From Chrysomallon squamiferum (Eukaryota > Mollusca > Gastropoda > Neomphalida > Peltospiridae), in assembly GCA_012295275.1 (NCBI GenBank), contig CM022676.1, positions 17,461,109-17,524,415 on the forward strand: a stretch of 63,307 nt of DNA, read 5' to 3'. Of this stretch, positions 1 through 14,060 are shown one piece after another (position 1 is the stretch's first letter; each line of letters begins with the position of its first letter). The notes below the pieces were generated by a model that saw only the letters and a list, made by a program, of their open reading frames with translations, did not search any database and was not told the origin of the DNA. The position numbers and the translations under genes are program-made.

Positions 1-1356
1 TCGAGCGTGCACAGCAAAGGAAACGTGACATATGATTTGTAGCACGATTTGAAACACGTGTCTAGAGATCTTTGAGACGTAACGTTTAGATATTATGTGA
101 GTAAAACTTGTGCCTTGAAAATTATATATAACTGTTTTATGAGTATTTTAATTTAACACACTGCGAAGGATTTTCTATTTTATTATTATTATTATTTTTG
201 TATTATTATTATTGTTATTCTTCTTCTTCTTCTTCTTATTATTATTTTTTTTTTTTTTTTGTTGAAACGAAGGAGCTATGTTTATAATTTGTTAGATACA
301 ACTAATTAATTTTCTAAATTCACTGTTACAGTCTGTAATAATACACTAATAACAGACACAATAACCTGGTTTGTAGATAGACGGTGTAAAATAATACAAA
401 AATAAATCTTGTTTAAACTTGAACACTGAACTGGCGAGAATCGTGTATTTTGAACTATACGAATGAAAAACGATACACATACTACTACTACTACTACTGC
501 TACTATTACTACTACTTAATAATAATAATAACAATAATAATAATATTTTATGAATATTTTTGTAGCTATATTATATATACATATATATATATTTTTTTTT
601 TTTTTCTGTATGTTTATATTATATATACCAAACGCTGCACACCAAAGAATATATATATTTGTTTCTATTTTTGATTTCTAATGAAATAAATAAATAGATA
701 AGTACATAAAAATATTTGCAATATTTTTGGGAATAAAATACATTAATTAATAAGTAAATTATATCGTATTGGCAGTAACAGTAATAATATTATAGGCATA
801 AAGTTCTTTGTCTATTTAATTAAATATATAACCGGTCATAGTTTAGAGTTTTGTCGAATCATTATATATATAAGGAACTGGAAATAGCAAATAATATAAC
901 ATCAATTCAAACTGTGTTAAAAATTCTAAATCAGTAAATGTTATTATTCTCAGTCGAGTTATAAAATGTATTTCCAAATCTAACACCTAATTGTCAAATA
1001 TTAAGTGTTGTTAGAAATACACCTACTTTATAATATGTTTGTCTACCACGTTTTGAGAAGAAAGGAGAGAGTACCACTAGTACTTTGAAATTATATACAA
1101 TTTAAAACGTTGCCAATTAATTATTTTGTTGTTGTAATTGTTGAAACAGAGGTGCTACGTTTATAATTTGTGATAAATAATTAATATTTTGATAAAATGA
1201 CTGCCACAGTCTGTAACAATTCATTAATAACACACAATAACTGGTTTTTACATGGGCAGAGTAAAATACCCCGCTAAAAACAAATCTTGTTTAAACTTGA
1301 ATACTGAACTGGCGAGTATCGTGTCTTTTGAATTGTACGAATAAAAACTATACGTA

Positions 1357-1373
1357 TAATAATAATAATAATG

Positions 1374-1446
<73 letters not shown>

Positions 1447-1450
1447 TAAC
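1357..1450. repeat. (AAT)n microsatellite
   Basis: About 30 near-perfect AAT units with one early ATG interruption. It follows the second module of the surrounding array, as do the tracts at 480-545 and 5399. Confidence 0.97.
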
Positions 1451-3146
1451 CATAACAATAATAAAAATAAAATATTTTCTGTAAATATTATGTAGCTATA
1501 TATATATATATATATATGAGTGTGTGTGTGTATGTGTGTGTCTGTGTAAAACTTGCGCAATGAATCAAAGCTTTACAGATAGTGAAAAGAAGACAAAACA
1601 TATATCAATTGTTAATTCAACGTGGTTAACTTGTCATGTGTATTTATTTATTTACTTATTTTATTTTTGTTTTACTGTTACTCTCTCTCTCTCTCTCTCG
1701 CTCTGAGTAAGTAGAGGCAAAAACAAAACGCTGCACACCAATGAATATATTATTTCTATTTTCTTTTGTAAACAAATAAATAAATACATAAGTTCATAAA
1801 TAAAAACCTTTCCAATATTATTGAAAATAAAGACCATTAATTAATAAGTAAATTATATATTATTGGTAGTGAATGTAATAATAATAACACCATAAAGTTC
1901 ATTATCTAATTAATTAATTATGTCAGCTGTCATATTTTAGTTTTGTCCGAAAACTTTGGACAACCTTAAAATTATGTGACGTCCTTCGGTTGGATAATAG
2001 CAGTTGAAAAGTTTTGTTAAGTTATTTTAATAACTATTTCATTAAAAATATTTCCCTATCTAAGAAATTGTCAAGGCATATAATATTAATAACGTTTTCA
2101 CTGTTGCTGTTAAATTTTTGTCTCTTTGTCTGTCCAACCATGTTTCTCAATTTTAGTTCTACGAATCTCAATACCGGCCCTGTCACCCGCTCCTAGATTG
2201 TTGTGAATCAGTCCCTTGCTCAAACTAACTTAAACATACACAGTACACAAAAGACAAAACATAATGTCTTACATCAGGATTTAAAACACGAGTCTAAGAT
2301 GTCTAGTGAGGTATCAAATTTAATATGTAGTCACGTTTTAAATATCTCGGATGTTTCTTTTTATTTATTTTTTTGTTTGTTTTAACTTACCAATTATCTT
2401 GCTCTTCCTTCTATATTCATTATATATATTTAATTATGTTTCCATTGATTTATTTATTTCTGTATTTTTCTTTACTTATCAACACAATTCAAAATATCAC
2501 AGTAATAAGTACATACTTTCTTTCTGTAGTCATGTGTTACATTTCTTTTCGTTATTCAGTGTGTGAGTGTGTGTGAGTGTGTGTGTGTTTGTGTGTCTGA
2601 ATCTGTCTTAGGAAGATGACGTGACGATATTTATCTTTTTCACTGCAAACATCATAAATTCTTTCCTGGTGGACTGCGAAGTATAACATATAACTCTCCA
2701 AGTAACAAGCTATCTGACTAACGAAACAAACAAACAAACTAATAAACAAATAAACAATTAAACACACAAATAAACAAACAAATAAAGAGACAAACAAATA
2801 CACAAATAAACAAACAAAATAAAACAAAATGAAACAAAAATATATGGTTTTGTTCCTAATCCTAAAAGCACTGAATCTCAGTACCGGCCCTTTTCCCCCC
2901 TCTCTGAATATTGTGAATCAGTCCCTTGTTTCAACTAACTCGAGCGTATACAGCAAACAAAACGCGAAATATGCTTTTTAACACCGCGATTTAAAACACG
3001 TTTGTGCAGATCTCACGTGAGGTATCCAGTTTAGTACCTAGTCATGTTTTTGACATCTCGGTTATTATGTTTGTACATGTTAATGAGAGCGGGCTTAAGA
3101 ATATTTTTCATATCTGTAAATAGAAGATTTTAAAATTGCGTCCTAC

Positions 3147-3148
<2 letters not shown>

Positions 3149-3229
<81 letters not shown>
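3149..3229. repeat. (AAT)n microsatellite
   Basis: About 27 AAT units, followed by the same cataac/agaataag sequence that follows the 1357 tract. Confidence 0.97.
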
Positions 3230-3232
<3 letters not shown>

Positions 3233-4284
3233 TAACCATAACAGTAATAAGAATAAGAAAATATTTGTTCTAAATATTATGTAGCTATAAATATATATAT
3301 ATATAAACACACACATATGTTTCTGTGTGTACGTGTTTAAAAATATCAGTTGTTTCAACGCGTTTAATGTGTATTTATTTATTTTTATTTTTTATTTATT
3401 TTTTTTACTGTAACTTTCTCTCTCGCTCTCTGTAAGAAGATGCAAAAACAAAACGCTGCACACCAAAGAAAATATATTTTTTCTATTTTCTTTTTCTAAA
3501 AAAATATATAAATACATAAACACATAAATAAAAACATTTCCAATATTATTGAAATTAAAAACCATTAATTAATAAGTAAATTATATAGTATTGGTAGTAA
3601 TAGATATAATAATAATATGGCCATAAAGTGCACTATCTAATTAATTTATTATGTAAGCGATCACATTTTACAGTTTTCTCTGAAACGTTTGTATAACGTT
3701 GACATTACGTGACGTCGTTCGGTGGGATCATAGCAGCAGAACAGCTTTGCTAAATTATTTTAATAACTATTTGATTGATATTATTTCCTTATTTAAGAAT
3801 CTCTCAAGATATTTAATATTAATAATGTTTTCAGTGTCGCTGTTAAATTTTTCTCTCTTTGCCTGTCTGTCCAGCCATGTTGATCAATTTTAGTTCTACG
3901 AATCTCAGTACCGGCCCTGTGACCCGCCTCCTGAATCGGTCCCTTGTTCAAACTAACTTAAACGTGCACAGCAAACAAAAGACAAAACATAATCTCTTAC
4001 ATAAGATCGCGTGTATAAGGTCTCTAGTGTAGTATCAACTTTAATATGAAGTCACGTTTTTAATATTTCCGGTACTTGTTCTATTTTCTTTGTATTGACA
4101 TACCAGTTCTCTTGCTCTTCCTTCGTTATGTATTCATCTATTTATTTAGTTATTCCTAACTATTTATTTGCTTGTTTTTCTTTACTTATTATCAACATCA
4201 AATCAATATACACTTTATTTGTGTAGTGATGTGTAAAATTTCATTTCGTTGTGTGCACGTATCAATCAGACCGGATATGTATAT

Positions 4285-4288
<4 letters not shown>

Positions 4289-4333
<45 letters not shown>
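4289..4333. repeat. (AC)n microsatellite
   Basis: About 22 AC units, continuing into degenerate ACAT repeats to about 4375. Confidence 0.97.
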
Positions 4334-4338
<5 letters not shown>

Positions 4339-5397
4339 ACATACATACACTTACACATATATGTATGTATATATATTATCGAAGTTATTGTTACTATACC
4401 TGTTACGTTAAAACTCGTGTGTGAGTGTGTTTGTCTATGTGTGTGTATCTGTGTGTGAAAGGATTTGTATTGTAAAGTTTTTAGAAATGAGTCGTCCAAT
4501 ATTTATTTTAGCACTACAAACATCATATCTCTCTGCTTATAAGTTACGAAGTGTTAGGAAACTGTAACGAAATCGAACATATATTAAAAACAAACAAACA
4601 AATAAATAAATAAATAAATAAATAAATAAATACATAAACAAACAAAATAAAACAAAGTGTAACAGAGATATATGGTTTTCTTTCGTGATGCTAAAAATAC
4701 TGAAGTCTCAGTACCGGTCCTGTTCCCCTCCTCTGTGATTAGTGTGAATCAGTCCCTTGATCCAACTAACTCGAGCGTGCACAGCAAACAAAACGCGAAA
4801 AATTAATTATAACACTTCGATTTACAACAGGTGTCTAGAGATCTCCTATGAGGTATCTAGTTTTGTAACTAGTCATGTTTTTGAGATACCAGTAATTGCG
4901 TTTTGTTGTTTGTACGTATTAATTGAGACAGGAGATCAAAGAACAAATTTCTTATCTGCGAACAGAATTTTTTGTACAATGCGTCCAGCAGTAATAACAA
5001 CAACAACAACAACAACAACAATAATAATAATAATAATAATAATAATAACTGTTTGTGGCACACTAGAGAAATAACATGTAAGTTAAAAAAAAAATTAAAA
5101 AAGAAAAGAAAAGTAAAAAAGAAAAAAGAAATAAATTAAAAAAGAAAAACAGCAGAAAAGAAAAACAACAAAAAACGTGCAACACAAATTGCAAATACTT
5201 TGTTACATATAACTAATTAATTTTATAAATTCACTGTCACAGTCTGTACCAATATTTCAATAGGACATAACAACTGATTTGTTCATGGACAGTGTAGAAT
5301 AGTACATTTTACCCCGGCAAAAATAAATCTTGTTAAGATTTGAATAATGAACAAACGAGTTTCATGTCTTTTAAACTGTACGAATGAAAAACAATGC

Positions 5398-5398
<1 letters not shown>

Positions 5399-5485
<87 letters not shown>
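5399..5485. repeat. (AAT)n microsatellite
   Basis: Near-perfect AAT tract with a single AAAAT interruption near 5463; the paralogous block at about 49950 has a shorter, more interrupted version. Confidence 0.97.
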
Positions 5486-6431
5486 TTCTTGTGAATACTA
5501 TGTAAATATATATCTTAAGATTTAAAACACGACTGTAAGATCTCTAGTGAGGTATCATATATTGCTTAAACTAACTCGAACGTACACTGAAAACAAAAGG
5601 CGAAATATGATTTGTAAAACCGCGATTAAAAATACGTGTCTACAAATCTGATGATATGTAACCAGTTTAGTACCCAGTCACGTTTTTGAGATATCAATCA
5701 TTATGTTTTGTTGTTTGTACGCATTAATGAGAGACAATAAAGAAATAATAACAATAATAATAACAATATGAACAGCAAAAGCAACAACACAAAAACAACA
5801 ACATTTTTGAGACACACTAAAGAAATAAGTTGTAAGTAAAAAAAAAAAACGTTTTAAAATTATATATCATAAACAAAAACAACTACAAAAAAAAAACAGG
5901 AAAAAGTCATTGGAAATAGCAAATAATATAATATAATATAAAGCCAAACTGCGTTAAAAATCTAATTCAGTAAGTATCATTGTTCTCGGTCAATATAAAA
6001 ATATGTATTTCCCAATCTAACACTTAATTATTACTCATAAGGTATTGTTAGAGATACAGCTACTTTTTAATCTGTTTGTCTACTACATTTTCAGAAGAAA
6101 AGAGTGAGTACCACTAGTACCCTAAAAATTATATATAATTTTAAACGTTGCCAATTAATTATTTGGTTCTTGTTGTTGTAATTTTTGAAACAAAGGCGCT
6201 ACGTTTATAATTTGATGCAAAAAATAAATGTTGTTTAAACTTGAATAGTGAACTGGCGAGTATCGTGTCTTTTGAATTGTATGAATGAAAAAAAGATACA
6301 AAAATAGTAATAATAATAAAAAAAAATTGTGAATATTACTGAAATATTCTATAAATATAACCACTCAACAAGTAATGGAGCAAATAATCCACCAAATAAT
6401 GTAAGATGAAGAGGAAAACACAGATATATAT

Positions 6432-6568
<137 letters not shown>

Positions 6569-6659
6569 ACGCACATTAGTTCTGTTAGAAAAGAGAACAT
6601 TATCCTCCAAATTTCATAACAGGCTTCGTTTCGAATTGATATGTATGTAAGTATGTATT

Positions 6660-6670
<11 letters not shown>

Positions 6671-6718
<48 letters not shown>
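6671..6718. repeat. (TA)n microsatellite
   Basis: About 24 perfect TA units after a short TG run. Confidence 0.97.
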
Positions 6719-6722
<4 letters not shown>

Positions 6723-9300
6723 TAATAATGTTCTTAGACGTTTATAAGGGTCGCTGTTTAATGTATCAGATCCTCACAGTCAAACAATCTGGGTTTTTGG
6801 GTTTGTTATGTTTGTTCAAGTGAGCCGACAACTTTATTGTGTTGAATATCAGAGGCAAATTTGAATTACTGTCTGTTTGTCTGTGAGAACTTCTTAACAA
6901 GTATTCTCTACTTTTCAGCCCTAGATCTAAGATCACCTAAACGTGAACATAACTTTTATAATACAATCTTTGATGAAGCTTGGCATTTTCATTTATTACG
7001 TTTATTTTCTAAAAGAAGAAGTGTTATATACTCGAGATCAGAGCGACATTTTAACTTTTCCACGACACCTGGCGTGACCTACCAGAGTTAAATTTGTTCC
7101 TGCCTTAGCAGAATGAAAGTAATAGCACAATATACATTTTACAACTTTGAATCATTATTTTATTATTAATATTAATAGTATTATTATTATTATTATTATT
7201 AGTGTTGTTGTTATTATTTTAAATTATCTTGAGTTCTATTATATAAACAGTCGGACACACACTGAAACACTCGTCTCTGTTAAACACAACTGTTCTTGTA
7301 TAAACGCTACAACTGTTAAAAATACGACTTTCTCCACTGACCTGTGGTTCAGTCAGGTAGAATGAACTGAAAAACTGATCAGAGTAAAAATACAAGTTTT
7401 AACTCTCTCTCTGAATACGCGCCACAGCTTCTTTTCTTAACATGAATCATTTATTTGCATAACACTGCGTTTTCCTCACTTATTACACATAAAATGAAGA
7501 TAGTCGTCGTTGTATTCTGTTTTTGATATAAAATAAAAAGGTATATCTCGCACGACACGTTGTGTCTGCGTGTTCAATAAATTCTAATATTCGACATGAA
7601 TCGCTTTGATATTGTAAAACATTTCTTAACACTTGTATTATGACAAATTTCAATCGTGAAACCCACAGCTATTTTACTCACTGGAGAAAACTATTCTCAC
7701 CGCTCTACAGTATAGAAGTAAACAATTTTTTAGAAATAACTTCTCAAAGACAGTAAAAAAAAAGGATTTTCAATTAATCAGTTTTGTAGCCATGTTGAAC
7801 TGGAAAGCAAACTTGTCTACAACATTCTGTAATAAATAATAATTCATGTACTTTTATCACGGAGACAATTATTTATTTATTTACTTACAAACTTTTTACT
7901 TATTTACTTCTTTGTGTATTTGTTTTCATTTTGTAATGAAATAATGTATTATTATAATTATAATTTTTTTTTTTTTTCACTCCAGTATATTTTTAAAACT
8001 AATTATCTTATTAAGTTCTGATATGTAGTTAGTTCAATTCTTCTCGGTAACTCTAAAGTCACCAAGGAAGAATGGTGTGTAAAATCGTAGAATCTACTGT
8101 ACTTTTTGTATTAAAATATGTCAAGACACTGTTTAGATGATAAAACAAAATGTAACAAAGTTTAAATTTATTTTACTACGACACAATAACATTTATTTGG
8201 ATGGAATACAAGAATAATATGAAACAAATTTTATACTTTGATTTAACTGATTTTTTTTTTTATATTTTCAATCATTTGATTTCTTATTCTTTCACTCAAG
8301 TTTCATTCATCCGTTCATACATTCACCAGTTAGATTTATGAAAATAATTTATTTTATTTGTGTAACTTATTATATATATATTTACATTTTATTGTTATTG
8401 TCATAACTGTTGTTATTATTATTAATAATAATATTATTTATTTATTTATTTATTTATTTATTATTTCTTTATATTTTCTGTCGAAACTGACTGGTACAGG
8501 GTTATGGTTGGATTATGTTAAGAAATGTGTTAGGATAGTATTAAGTCTAGAATGATAGTGGGGGAGGTGTTAGGATTAGGGTTTAGGCTATGGACAGACA
8601 GTGAGACGAAATTAATCATAAACTTAATCACAGGCTTAGGTGCACAGATGTAGAGCTAACATTCAGATAAGTAATATCAGAAACGTTCTTGTATTTAGAG
8701 TTAATTCGGGGATAGTATTAGCATTGGTTTAAGGTTAAATATAAAGATAAAATTAATAATTCCTATAAATATTTTCATGTATGAAAAATATCCTGTTTGA
8801 AAACCATCCTGAATTAACACTACCCTCTACAACTCACCAATCTCTGAAATATGTGGAATTTGATGCTGAAAGAGAAACCACTTTGAAACGCTCATTCAAC
8901 TAACTCAACACCCTATGAACCCTCTTTTGGCCTCATCTTACAACCCTCTTTATGTCTGTCATGACCTGTTTTCTACACCATTTCTCCCACCTGTAACGCT
9001 CTCTTTATCTGTACTGTCAATACACATTTTAACATCGAACCAGACTGCTTCAAAAGCATTACAATAAGAGTGTTCTAAAAGCCTTTTTATGAATAACTGA
9101 ACTTATCCTTTTTCTGCTTTTCTTAGCCTTTTATATCACTCCTTTATATCATGATGGTTTTTTTATGAGACGTTACAAAGGTACACTGTTATGAGTCGTA
9201 CTAATTTTAAATAAGAAACAATTTAATAATAATAATACATTCAAACAATTTCACTCTCTGCCTACTTCAGATTGAAGCTTAGGTGTCCATGTTTTCACCA
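6719..9300. other. Gene-free AT-rich stretch with one segment shared with 52845-53107
   Basis: I see no coding exon. The sequence from about 7760 to 8030, containing gttttgtagccatgttgaac and later ttttcactccagtatatttt, matches in inverted orientation 52845-53107, directly beyond the assembly gap in the BTB gene copy. Short open frames at 6861 and 7147 have no recognisable domain. Around 8560-8700 there is slightly more complex sequence with several ttaggatta-like strings, but nothing I can name. Confidence 0.6.
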
Positions 9301-9304
9301 CAAA

Positions 9305-9450
9305 TATACATTAATAATAGCAATAGTAGTAGTATTAGTAGTAGCAGTAGTAGTAGTAGTAGTAATAATAATAATAATAATAATAGTGATAGTGATAATA
9401 ATAATAAGAATAATAATAATGGTGATAGTGATAATAATAATAATAATAAT
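9305..9450. repeat. Compound AGT/AAT/ATG microsatellite
   Basis: Interrupted AGT units grade into AAT units with gatagtgata interruptions. It is followed at 9480-9560 by tcactcgttccaaccagt, a string also found near 14785, 47800 and, inverted, near 56615. Confidence 0.93.
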
Positions 9451-9469
9451 TAGTATTATTTTTCCTCCT

Positions 9470-10640
9470 TCTATTCCATTTTTCCTTTCTTTTTTCCTTC
9501 CTTTCATTCGGTCCTTCAATCTTATTTAATTTTCGATTTTATCGGTCACTCGTTCCAACCAGTATAAGAAAAGTAATTATTTCGAATGTGTTTAAGTGTT
9601 CCATTTCCTTCGTATAGAAATAGTACAAAGTACGTAGTACTGTGATTACTATATTTATCTTCACACGAACTCTTATAATAATCTGCTGTAGTAATGAATG
9701 AACACAAGTTTAGTCAAAGTCCTGTAAATTTCATTGAGAACGACTAGTGAGTTGCCATACTGCTCGAATGTGGTGCTCTCTCTAATATGGTGGAAACTGA
9801 TGCTGAATCACGACCTCAAAAACCCATAATAAATTATTCTTTTTCATCTAAACAGTAAAGACTTACATTTTTGTGAATACTTGAATCCATTATAGTTAAA
9901 TGTGTTTTGTTTATAGGACCGCCAAATAGACCTTGATCAGTGTGTGTTAGTTGCTTCCTGATAAAGCGTGTTTTGTATAATGCAGATATTTTGGGAGATA
10001 TCTGTTTTCCAGTAACTCATGAACCAGGAATTAAAAAGAAAAAACAATGTATACATGTTTGGGTGTTCAGCTATTATTTTTCATTTATTGAGTATATTTT
10101 GAATTTGAATTTTAAAATTAATTATTTTGTAGAACAGAATCAGAATTGAAAATTTCTTACAATTACCAGAATTTGTCATCAGTATTTCTTAATATAAATA
10201 AGTAATAATTTAAATGATATAGTATTAATGTAAAATGAAAAAGGATGTCAATTTCACTATTGTTAGATGATATAAATTTGTTGAACTCATAAAATACAAA
10301 TAAACGTTTAAATGTTCAATTAGGCTTAATAAAGTTTTAGATGTTTAAAAATCTGAGACTTATTACGTCAGTCATCAAATTATCTTACATAATCACGTTC
10401 CCATTCTCAGGAAATGCATTTTTAGATAAATGAAGAGACATTTCTTTCGTTACAAATTTGTTTTTCTCGAGTAGTTACGATCACCGCCAAGTACAGCAAT
10501 AACCGTTATTGAGACGTGCTATGAATTACGATGAATAGATCTCTTTCTGTGTTTCGTCAACAGAAACACATGTTAGTTTAATTGCTAAATACATTTGAAT
10601 AGAAAACATAATACAGCGGTCTTACCCTTGCTGAACGGCT
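9470..10640. other. Gene-free stretch with segments shared with 38190 and 42530
   Basis: No gene is supported. The stretch 9890-10170, with gtgttttgtataatgcag, matches 38190-38470 in the same orientation. The string tgctcgaatgtggtgc near 9760 appears inverted near 42545. The small open frame at 9940-10149 lies inside this duplicated segment and is not conserved in its copy (stops and indels), so I do not call it coding. Confidence 0.6.
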
Positions 10641-10815
10641 TGTACGATAGTTGATTTCAGTCACGTTTTCTGCGCAGACGGTTGCTAACAACAAAAAATA
10701 AGTTTTCAGTTCCAGCTAAACAACTCAGAGACAAGGACGTGTTTGACACAAGAAGACAGCCATTTTGATATTTGAAGGCATTTGAAGGTGTTTGATATTT
10801 TCTTAACATGTAATG
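10641..10815. promoter_or_regulatory. Conserved upstream module, most diverged copy
   Basis: This contains gatttcagtcacgttttc, then about 95 bp later agacagccattttgatattt. The same arrangement occurs at 13505-13695 and 46500-46695. The recurring elements resemble an E-box (CACGTG in the other copies) and a YY1-like CCATTTTG. Calling it promoter or 5'-exon sequence is inference; the shared sequence is observed. Confidence 0.4.
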
Positions 10816-10870
10816 CATTTCTGTTAGTTCGTTTAAAGAAATCAGCCACAATTAATCCTGTGTAGTATTT

Positions 10871-11331
10871 AGCATTGCTATAGATTACTGTGTGAAAGTT
10901 GTTAAATGAATCGGTACAACGTAAACGATTATTTCAGTGTCGGTTTGTTCATCAATGTATAATTGTTTATTTGTCAGGAGCGGACGCAGTAGTTGTTGTA
11001 ACAGTATTAGTAGTAGTAGTGGTGTTAAACTAATTCAATTGTCGTCATCATCATCATCATCATCGTCATATTCTTCATCATCATTCTGACATAGTTCTAT
11101 GGGCTAGCTGCATCTTATGCATATTTTTGTCTGTTTACTTTATTTAATTTTATTATGTTTTATGTATTTATTTCATTTTATTTTATTTTACTTATTTATT
11201 TATATCTAATATCACTGATTTATAATGGAATCGTTAAATATAATGTAGTCGTTTCTAAGAAATTGTCCAGTTTGACACCGATATATTTTTAAATTAATAG
11301 TTACACTTGTTTTTCCTGTTTTTTCTTTTTC

Positions 11332-11401
<70 letters not shown>

Positions 11402-11907
11402 GATTATGATTATTATTATTATTATTATTTAGCATTGCTATAGATTACTGTGTGGAAGTTGTTAAATGAGTCTGTACAACGTAAACTATTATTTCAGTGT
11501 CGGTTTGTTCATCAGTGTATAAGTGTTTATATGTCTGGAGCGGACGTAGTAGTAGTTGCAACAGTATTAGTAGTAGTAGTAGTGTTAAACTAATTCAATT
11601 ATCATCATCATCATCATCATCAATATCATCATGGTCATCATATTCATCATCATCATTCTGACCTAGTTCTATGTGCTAGCTGCATCTTATGCATATTTTT
11701 GTCTATCTATTTACTTTAATTTTATTATGTTTTATGTATTTGTTTCATTTTATTTTATTTTATTTTACTTATTTATTTACATCTAATATCACTGATTTAT
11801 AACAGAATTGTTAAACAGAATGTAGTCGTTTCTAAGAAATTGTCCAGTTTGACACCGATATCTTTTTAAATTAATAGTTACACTTGTTTTTCATGACTTT
11901 TGTGTTA

Positions 11908-11944
<37 letters not shown>

Positions 11945-11945
11945 G
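10871..11945. repeat. Tandem duplication, 560-bp period, two copies
   Basis: The unit starting agcattgctatagattact at 10871 starts again at 11431. Each copy contains a gagcggacg string, an AGT run, a TCA run, tagctgcatcttatgcat, a TTTA-rich stretch, the core gtagtcgtttctaagaaatt (11247 and 11822) and an ATT tract. The junction lies inside the ATT tract at 11336-11430, which suggests unequal exchange between microsatellites. Confidence 0.92.
11336..11430. repeat. (ATT)n microsatellite at a duplication junction
   Basis: About 30 ATT units with two GATTATGATT interruptions near 11400. The second copy of the 560-bp duplication has a shorter tract at about 11912-11944. Confidence 0.96.
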
Positions 11946-12087
11946 TACATTTTATAACACAGATATATACAATGCAATATAATAGGACTACATAAAAACT
12001 TATTTAATCAGGAAAAATGCTTGTAAGATGAGTGTACACGTCTCTTAGCACGATTTGTTATTTTAATCTTAGATTCAAACCCAATAC

Positions 12088-12210
12088 AGTAAAACTTGAT
12101 GACGTAAAGATGTTTGACGTCAGTCACGTGTTTATCAGTGGAGGATTTTGATAATTAAAAGGAAACAAAACAAAAGTAAAAAAAAGTGGGACATATCGAA
12201 AATGGATGAT
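12088..12210. promoter_or_regulatory. Conserved CRE/E-box module
   Basis: The sequence contains cttgatgacgtaaag, tgacgtcagtcacgtg and tttatcagtggaggatttt. TGACGTCA is a perfect CRE palindrome and CACGTG an E-box. Paralogous modules lie at 15754-15870, 48333-48450 and, inverted, 54990-55110. In this copy the site where the 15537 transposon inserted is empty. A regulatory role is inferred from motif content and repeated conservation only. Confidence 0.42.
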
Positions 12211-13504
12211 ATATTAGATTTTATTATGTTTTAACGATTCGACTCTTTTTAGTTCCATTACGTTTAGTTATATCAGAGTTAGTTCTCTAACAAATAGATC
12301 ATTATATCCTGAGGTTTTTACTTTTTTTTTTTTTCAAATTGATTTGAAAATCATTACGTACCGCCTTACTTGAAAATATATTGTCCGATAACGAAATTAT
12401 AGTTATCTTTCTGGTTTTTGGAACTTGCGTACGAAGAATTTAATAACTATACTGTCTCATATACTTGTATTATTTGCTATTTTCTTTTTTATTTGGTTTA
12501 TTGGAACTAATTTGGTTGTTGTACATATTTGTAGAAATGAATGGGCAATATATTTACTTACTTTAGTGTACATACAGGTTAATTACGAGATGCTAGACTG
12601 TATTACAGATACTTTGAAAAACTGCATGTTAATTGTACATAATATAAAAATATTATAATGAGTAAAAACGGAAATAGCTACAAGCGGATTCTAAAAGTAG
12701 GTATAACTTAAATCGCAATCCGTGGCTTAGTAAATAAGTTACGACCAATTTTCCAACTTAAACAACAACAGAAAACTGTATATTTAAATATCACTGAGAA
12801 ATCTTTCCACAACTTGATCGAGTCCTTATTAGGGTGTAGTCAAGGGCCCTTCTGCGGTTTACCGTCATAATTGTATTATTTTATACTGTATTTTATGTGG
12901 TGAAATGAAAAAAAATAAATAAATAAAGAAAAATGAATAAAGAAAGAAAAAAACAAAGAAAGAAACCAAATACTATTAAATAAATAAAATGTAATAAGTG
13001 AAATATAAGTAAATAATTTAAAGAAAATAAAGATAAAAGTACCTGAATTAAAAATTTAAATAATAACAAGTGATGAGTATAAGTAATAATATTTGAACAA
13101 TGCTTTTTCTTTTTCTTTCTTTGTTGTTGTTTTTTCATTTTGTATATATATATATATGAATACAAAAAATAATCAACGTGGTGTTTCTCATTTCTGTGCT
13201 TAGGTCGCTTTGACTCATAACATGTACGAATAAAAGGGCGTCCCCTATTTTACGATTCACAATTATATTGCATTTTTCACGATCCTAGGTATAACGTTTC
13301 TTCTCTCCAGTACTATTAACACGCTGTTTTTATCTGACCTACATAAGAGACACTTGTTAGCGATCAGGTTTTCATCAATATAACGTGGAAAATAAAGATA
13401 GATAATTTTCAGGCAAAATAAATAATATATATAGTTAACAGGTTTCAAAGGCAAGTTACATTATACGGGACACATTGCATGTAATAAAATATGTGCATTT
13501 ATTT

Positions 13505-13695
13505 ACCGCTAAAGGTGGCGTGAAATCTGATTTCAGTCACGTGTTCACGAGCAGACGACATTGTAAACAGCGATACACAGAAGATATTTCAGTGACGTGT
13601 CAAACAGGACGTTGTTAGTTCCAGGAAAACACTCACCAAGCAAGGACGTACTGTTTTTTTCCAGACGGATATTTGGAAATTTGAAGGTATTTTGT
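13505..13695. promoter_or_regulatory. Conserved E-box and CCAT-type module
   Basis: Contains gatttcagtcacgtgttcac (13532), a conserved stretch with gacattgtaaacagcgatac, tccaggaaaacactcacc and a tttgaaggtatttt end that reads like a 5' splice donor (AAG|GTATTT). It is very similar to 46500-46695. It could be a duplicated untranslated first exon; no transcript evidence is available. Confidence 0.45.
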
Positions 13696-14060
13696 ATTTT
13701 ATTGTAATTTAATATATGCTGTACTATTAGTACTTTTACTTAAATCAGACCAGACATATTGAATTAGTAATCTATTTTCTCAAAGCTATACATTTTTTGT
13801 GTGAATTTTCATAAACCATGTTTTTTTTATTTTATTTTATTTAATTTTATTTTTTTTTTTTTTTTGTTATACCTAACACACTGATTTATGAGAAATATCG
13901 AAGAATATTTAATAATAACAACACCAGCAACAACAATAATAAAAACATAATCAGAAATAAAAATAATAATGGTGTCGTCATTATAATAATAATTATTATT
14001 CTATTAGTAGTAGTAGTAGCAGTTGCAGTAGCAGTAGTTGTAATAACTATCACCTGAATA

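Noticed and set aside
1357-1450. Polyleucine and polyisoleucine frames over AAT/ATT tracts, here and at every other such tract
   Set aside because: Pure simple-sequence translation on both strands.
12060-12090. tRNA B-box-like gattcaaaccc
   Set aside because: No A box, cloverleaf or terminator can be formed around it.
12425-12658. Hydrophobic 77-codon frame as a small membrane protein
   Set aside because: It lies in a duplicated noncoding module (related to 14890 and 54800) where the other copies are not open in this frame.
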